Part shown: piece by piece, positions 24,001 to 30,000 of the stretch
Layout of the letters: each line of letters begins with the position of its first letter
Position numbering within the stretch: position 1 is the first letter of the stretch
DNA from: an uncultured bacterium
GTDB lineage: Bacteria; Pseudomonadota; Gammaproteobacteria; Burkholderiales; Burkholderiaceae_E
Direction of reading: 5' to 3'
Length of the DNA: 32,769 bases
Assembly (NCBI GenBank): GCA_903907905.1
Contig: CAIVPX010000096.1
Coordinates: 1-32,769, forward strand
The notes under the pieces: generated by a model
Databases searched by the model: none
What the model was told of the DNA's origin: nothing
The model's input: only the letters and a program-made list of their open reading frames with translations
Program-made: the position numbers and the translations under genes

Positions 24001-27000
24001 GGGTGAGCGTGCGAAGTTAATCGACCTCTCATCGTTGACGGATGTGCAGACGGGCGCGACCTTCACCGCCTCGGTGGGCGCCAATACTTTCAGCGCTGAG
24101 GGGCCGGCCGGCAGCACAGTCAGTGTGCGTGCTAGCAATCTGGCGAGCGAACTGGCCAGCCTGATCGACCAGCATGCGAGCTACCAGGCCACCGCGAGCG
24201 GCGCGGTCGTTCGCATCACCTCGGGCGCGAGCAGTGCGGCAGTGAGCCTGTCCTATGTGTCTCCTGTTTCGGGCACCGGGGAGCTTACGATCTCCAAGGG
24301 CGGCAAGACCGGTGCGCCGGTGCGGATCGACCTGAGTGACCTGCAAGTCGTCCAGGGCGGCCAGTACACGCTCACTGTCGGGGCGCAGAGCTACACCCAC
24401 ACGGCGGGTGCCGGCGACACCTTGATCAAGATCGCAATCGCGCTCGCCGATCTTTACAACACCGCCAATAACGCCACCGCCACCCCATTAGCCAAGGTGG
24501 GGGTCAACAACAGTCGCACCGCAACCGATGTCGCCCAGACTTGGGCGGCGGTGCTGGGTGAGCTCGAGCGTCAAATCGAGCAGGGTGAAACGATTTCGGT
24601 CGATGTCAGCGACTCCGATCGCAAACTTACCCTGACCTCGACGGACAGCGACTTTTCTTTCACTGTTGATGCTCTCGGCATTGATGCCGGCGATGCGGTG
24701 GTGGGGGCAGGCGCCAATCCGGACACCCTATCGGCGGCTGCTGTGCGTCAGGTCAGCGAGGTGGGCTTGAGTGGCGGGTACACGCCCGCGACCCAGGACC
24801 AGGTCAGCCTGGTGATCACCGACGGTGACGGCCGGCTGCGCACCTACGCCGTCAATGCGGACTACCGGGTTGATACACCGGCCATCCAGCCAGGGTATGT
24901 CACCCTGCAGGCGGCCAGCAGTACTGCCAGACAAATCACCACCCTGGATCTCGGCAGTTCCGCGGACGTGGGCGCCACCTACCGCGTGACCGTGATCAAT
25001 CGCGACGCTGAATACACCTACGAGTATCGCGCGACCAGTGCCACCTTGAGCACGATGCTCACAGCGTTCGAAACCGCGATGAATGCGCAATCGAACAAGT
25101 TTGTCACCGCCAGCGCCAGCGCCAACGCTGGCAAGCTGACCCTGACCAGCACCGCCGATAACGGTCGCTTTTTTGTCGGTGGTCGGGTATTACCTGCTCA
25201 GATGTCAGCAGTCAGCGGCGACACGGAAGTGGTCTTCGACAGTTTCACCCCTGCGGTCGGCCAGGTCATCAATCTGGCGGTGAAATCTGGCGGTGTCTCC
25301 AAATTGTTCACGCACACGGTGGCCACGGCCACCTGGGCCTCGGTGCTGGGCGCCTTTGAAACCAGTATCGAGGATGCGACAAGCGGCTTGGGTTCAGCAG
25401 TGACGGTGGATAGTGCCAATCGCAAGCTCACCATTGCCGGTTCGGTGGAGGTCACCGGGCTGTCGGTCTATCACGACAAAGTCCGCACTGCCGCCGAGTT
25501 GCTCACTGCTCTGGGTGACGCGGTGACGGCGGACAGCGCCAATGGCCTGTCTGCGCAGGTCGATCTGGATACGCTCACGCTCCAACTCACTGCTGATGAC
25601 GTCAACAAGCCTTTCTCGGTGGCCGGTCTGGTGCGCAATAGCCTGACCAACATCACCGATAACGGTGTCACCCCGACGAATACGCCGAGTGTCTCCAAGC
25701 AAACCACTACGGTGCAGTTTGCCGATGAAGCGCCGTTGGCTAACCAGCGCTACAGCCTGACGGTCACGCCGAACGGCGGCGCCGAGCGCGTGATCGTGAT
25801 TGAGCCCACTTTCGCGGCTGGCCTAACCAACGATCAGAAATGGTCGCAAATCTTCAACGCCTTCAGTGACGCCCTTAACGCTTACAACACGTCACATGCC
25901 GGGACTGACGGTGAAATTCAGGCTGATCTCAGCGCTGCCGACCTGGCCGCGCGCCGCCTGACACTTAGTTCAGTAGAAAACAACCAGTCGTTCTCCGTTT
26001 CAGGCGTCGGGGTCTTCGACCTGGTCAACACCACAGGCAATGTGAGCGGCGCAATTGCCACGCCCACATCGGCGGGTACCAGTGCAACCCAGGTATCCAA
26101 GGTGGTGTTGCCTTCCGGCACGCTCAAGGACGGTATCCAGTACACCGTGACCGTGGATGGCACGTCTTACATGGCTGAGGTTGGTCAGGCCTCCGTGAGC
26201 GCCGACTGGACGAGCATTCTGAACAAGCTCAAGAGTCTCCTGGATGCGAGCGGCCGATTTGGAAGTGTGGCGATTACCAACGCCAATCCGGAATACAGCT
26301 TGACGCTCACGGCTGCAGCCGCCAATACCGCTTTCGAGGCGACTGCCAGTCGCGTCGACGCATCATCCGGCAGCCCGGCGAACCCGGTCGCTCAGCCAAG
26401 CGACTATGTGCTCGTCATGCCTGACCGTACTTCTGGCAGCTTCGGTCTGGCCGCGAACGGCAGCCTCACGGTCGTCTCACTCGAAACCAACCCTGGCGAG
26501 TTGATCAAACTTGTCGCGGGTGCTGACGATTCCGGCGCGACCAAGAGCGATCTGGTGGTGGTATCGCCCATCGATGTGGGACGTACCGGCCTTGGCAGGG
26601 TCGACCTGAAAGCGAGCGGCGGCGTCACGCTCGGTGGCACGGTCACCGCTGCGAGCTTGAATGTGGAGGTGGGCGGCAGCCTGAGCCTCAACAGCAACGT
26701 CGGCACGATGGCCGTGGTCATGACCCGAGCCGGCGACCTCACGGTGGTCCAGACGGGTGCCCTGAGCCTGACCTCGCTGCAGATCCTGGGCGAAGGTGAC
26801 ATCGCCATCGAAGCCGACGGCAACATCACCATCGGCACCATTTCCGGATCGGCTGGCAGTATCACGCTCACCTCGAAGACCGGCGGTATTTCCATTGCCT
26901 CGCTGGCGGGAGCGGGCGATGTGGTGTTGAGCGCGGTAGCGGGTGGTGTCAGCCTGGGCTCGGTCAGCAGCACGGTGGAAATGGACAGCCTCTCGGTGGT

Positions 27001-30000
27001 TGCCAAGGACGCGGTCACCATTTACGAATTCAATGATCTGCGAATCGACCGACTGCAAAGCACGGATGGCGATGCAGTGATGGTGCGGGCAGGTGGTAGT
27101 TTGGTAGTGGACGGCGCCATCAGCGCCACCGCGGCGAGCACGATCGAGCTGAGCGCATTGGGCGGCACGCTGGAACTCAATCAATCGCTGAGCAGTGCTA
27201 CAGGCGCCATTACGCTGTCCTCAAGTACCGACATGACGCTTGGAACGGCCGGCGATCTGCTTTCCACTAGTGGCGCGATCGCCGTGACCAGTGGCGGTAA
27301 GCTCACCATGACGGGTGAGACCGAGATCAATGCCGGTGCGGGTGTGCTGAGCCTTGACGCAAGCGGCGACATCAAGCTGGGCAAACTGCGCAGCACCAAT
27401 AGCGCTGACCTTGTCATTCGATCTGGCGCGATTGTGGATGTGGCCGAAGGCAGTATCGACATCATTGCCCAGACCGCCGAGTTGGTGATCGAGGCACAGG
27501 GCGGCGTCGGCACGGCGGCCAATCCCATCGAGATCGATGTGGCGGCGCTCGATCTCAAAAATAGCGGAGGCGGTGAGATCGGCCTGGTTGAGACAGGGCC
27601 CCTCACCATCAACCGCCTGCTTCAGACGGGTGCGGGTGCAGTATCGCTCTCGACCGTCAATGGTGCCATCTCAGTGCAGGGTGCAGTCACCGCGACAAGC
27701 GGCGGCGTGAGCCTCTACGCCGGGGGGGCCAGTGGCAGCCTGGTATTGAATGCCGATGTGGTGTCGTCGGGCGGTAACGTCGAGTTGACTGCTGATAACG
27801 GGGATCTGAACCTCGCAGCCGGCATTCGTGGCATCACTGTGAACATCAACCTGCCCAAGGGCAGCTTGGTCAACGCCGGCACGATCACGACAGCCGACAA
27901 CGGCAAAGGCGTGATGGCCACCTACAAGGACAACTGGCTGACGGTAGTGCAGTCGGCGAACCCCACGGCCTACCATCCAGAAATTGATTGGCTGATGTCT
28001 CGCGGCTATTACGTTGCAGACTCGGCCACTGGCAAGATCACCGTGTCTGGCTTGCCCAGCTATCTCGAGGCCTCGCACCTCCCGAACGGGGTCATCCTGC
28101 GCCAGGCCTACGGCCCATTCATCCAGGCCGTAGGCGGAACACCCAGTGACGGTTTGATCCAGATTTCCGTCAAAGGCACGATTGGTCGGGCCGTTGCAGG
28201 CTTCAAGCTCTCGCCCGAGTCCATCATGCTCAACGCCTCGACGCTCAATACGTCCAGCAGCGATCGCGGAAGCATGTACCTGCTCGCCAGCGACTCGATG
28301 CTGGTTCAGTCCCTGGGTGCCGAGCTGGATGCGTCGGGCTCGAAGGGGGGCGAGACCATCATCGCGACGCTAAACGGCTCGCTCAGCATGGACGGGGCGA
28401 TTGACGCGGCGGGCGAACTGGTCAACCTGGCCGGCTATGACGTTGATGTACGCGCGGCAGTCCGCAGCCCTGACGGGGCGCTCAACCTCACCAACCTGGA
28501 CACCAACGGGGCGATGGTGTTTGGCGCGGCCCAGAACAACACCTACAGCGTGGACACCTCCGAGTTGGGCTTCCTCAGTGAGGGGTTCTCGGTGGTCAAC
28601 ATCGGTGGCGCCAACAGCAGCAACCAGATTTCGTTCGGTACGGCGACGAGCAATGACCCGATTGTCTTCCGTGATGACGTGAACGTCAGCAACCCAGTGG
28701 TGGGTGGCTCAATAGAGTTGAATCAGGATGTGACCGTCTTCGGCAATGTGCGCATCAAGGGTTCAGGCTTCACCACCTTCTGGAATGGGGCGGCAACCGT
28801 CACGTCCAGCGATTCGATGTTGATCGATGACTCGCTGATCATGACAGGCGCGGTCACCGCGATCGCTGGCTCGGATGGCACCGGCAATATGGTGTTGGGG
28901 GGGCAGTCCTGGCACATCATCAACGGCGATGGTCAGGCCGGCAGCGACAGCCTTACCCTGATGGCTCCGGGCAATGTGGTCATCACCGGCCGGATCGGTT
29001 TTGCCGAGCCGGGCCAGACTGCTTACCCGCAGGACCCCCTCGAGTCGATGAGCGTTGGCGGCATTGAGGTGAGCCCTGGGGTCTTCAACCTGCCGGACGA
29101 TGTGTCCTTCCGTGGTGAGGTGGTACTCGACGGTGATCTCACCGTCAGGGCCAGTGGCATCGTGCGGTTTGCCGACGCAGTGAAGATCAGCGGCGGCAGC
29201 CTGACGGTGCTGGGCGCCGATCGGGTCATCTTCGAGCGTGGGCTGACGGTGACAGCGGTCAATGGCGCTGGTGGCAACATCACGCTTGAAGCGGATGAAA
29301 TTGACTTCATGGGCGGAGCCCAATCCGTTTCCGGAGATGGCGCACTGACCTTGCGTGCGACTACCGTAGGCCTCGGCGTCGAGTTGGGCGATGCCGCGTT
29401 TGGGGATGGCTCCCGACTTAACCTTTCCTTGAACGATCTGCGCGCGTTGGTCGACGGATTTTCGAGTGTGGTGATTGGTCATGTTGACGGTGGGCACGCG
29501 GTCGCCGGTGCTGGCGAGGTGCGCATTGGTGCTTCGGCGACGCCTCTTATCTGGGATGACCTGTTTGTTTATGCCGGCTCGATCGTTATCACCGACGCTC
29601 CCAACAGCTCGGATTTCGCCCTTCGCGTGGCGGGTGACATCAAACTCGATGCGGTCAACAACATCACGCTGCAAAATCGTATCGAAGCAGGGTGGGAGCG
29701 CCGCGACGATCTGTTCCTCTACTCGGCACAAGGACTGATCCTGCAGAGCAATGCTGTAGGCATGCTGGGCGACGAGGTCAATTCGGAGGCTGTGGTGGCC
29801 GATAAGTTGACTGTCCGGGCGGCTGCCGGCGTCGAAATGCGCTTCCTTGATGTCAGTACCCTTTCCGTGACCAACACGGTGAGCGGGACGGTCGTGTTGA
29901 CTGAGCTGGCTGAAGGTGTCGGTTTGGATGTCGCGCAGGTGTCCCAGGTGGGAACTGGCGCAGTGAGCATCAGCACGGAGGCCGGAGCGCTCCAGGTGCT

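Noticed and set aside
28106-28125. Left arm and loop of a hairpin whose 10-bp right arm ends at 28135, resembling a terminator stem
   Set aside because: It lies inside the open frame without a following T-run. A 10-bp stem with a 10-base loop is expected about once by chance in a GC-rich window of this size.
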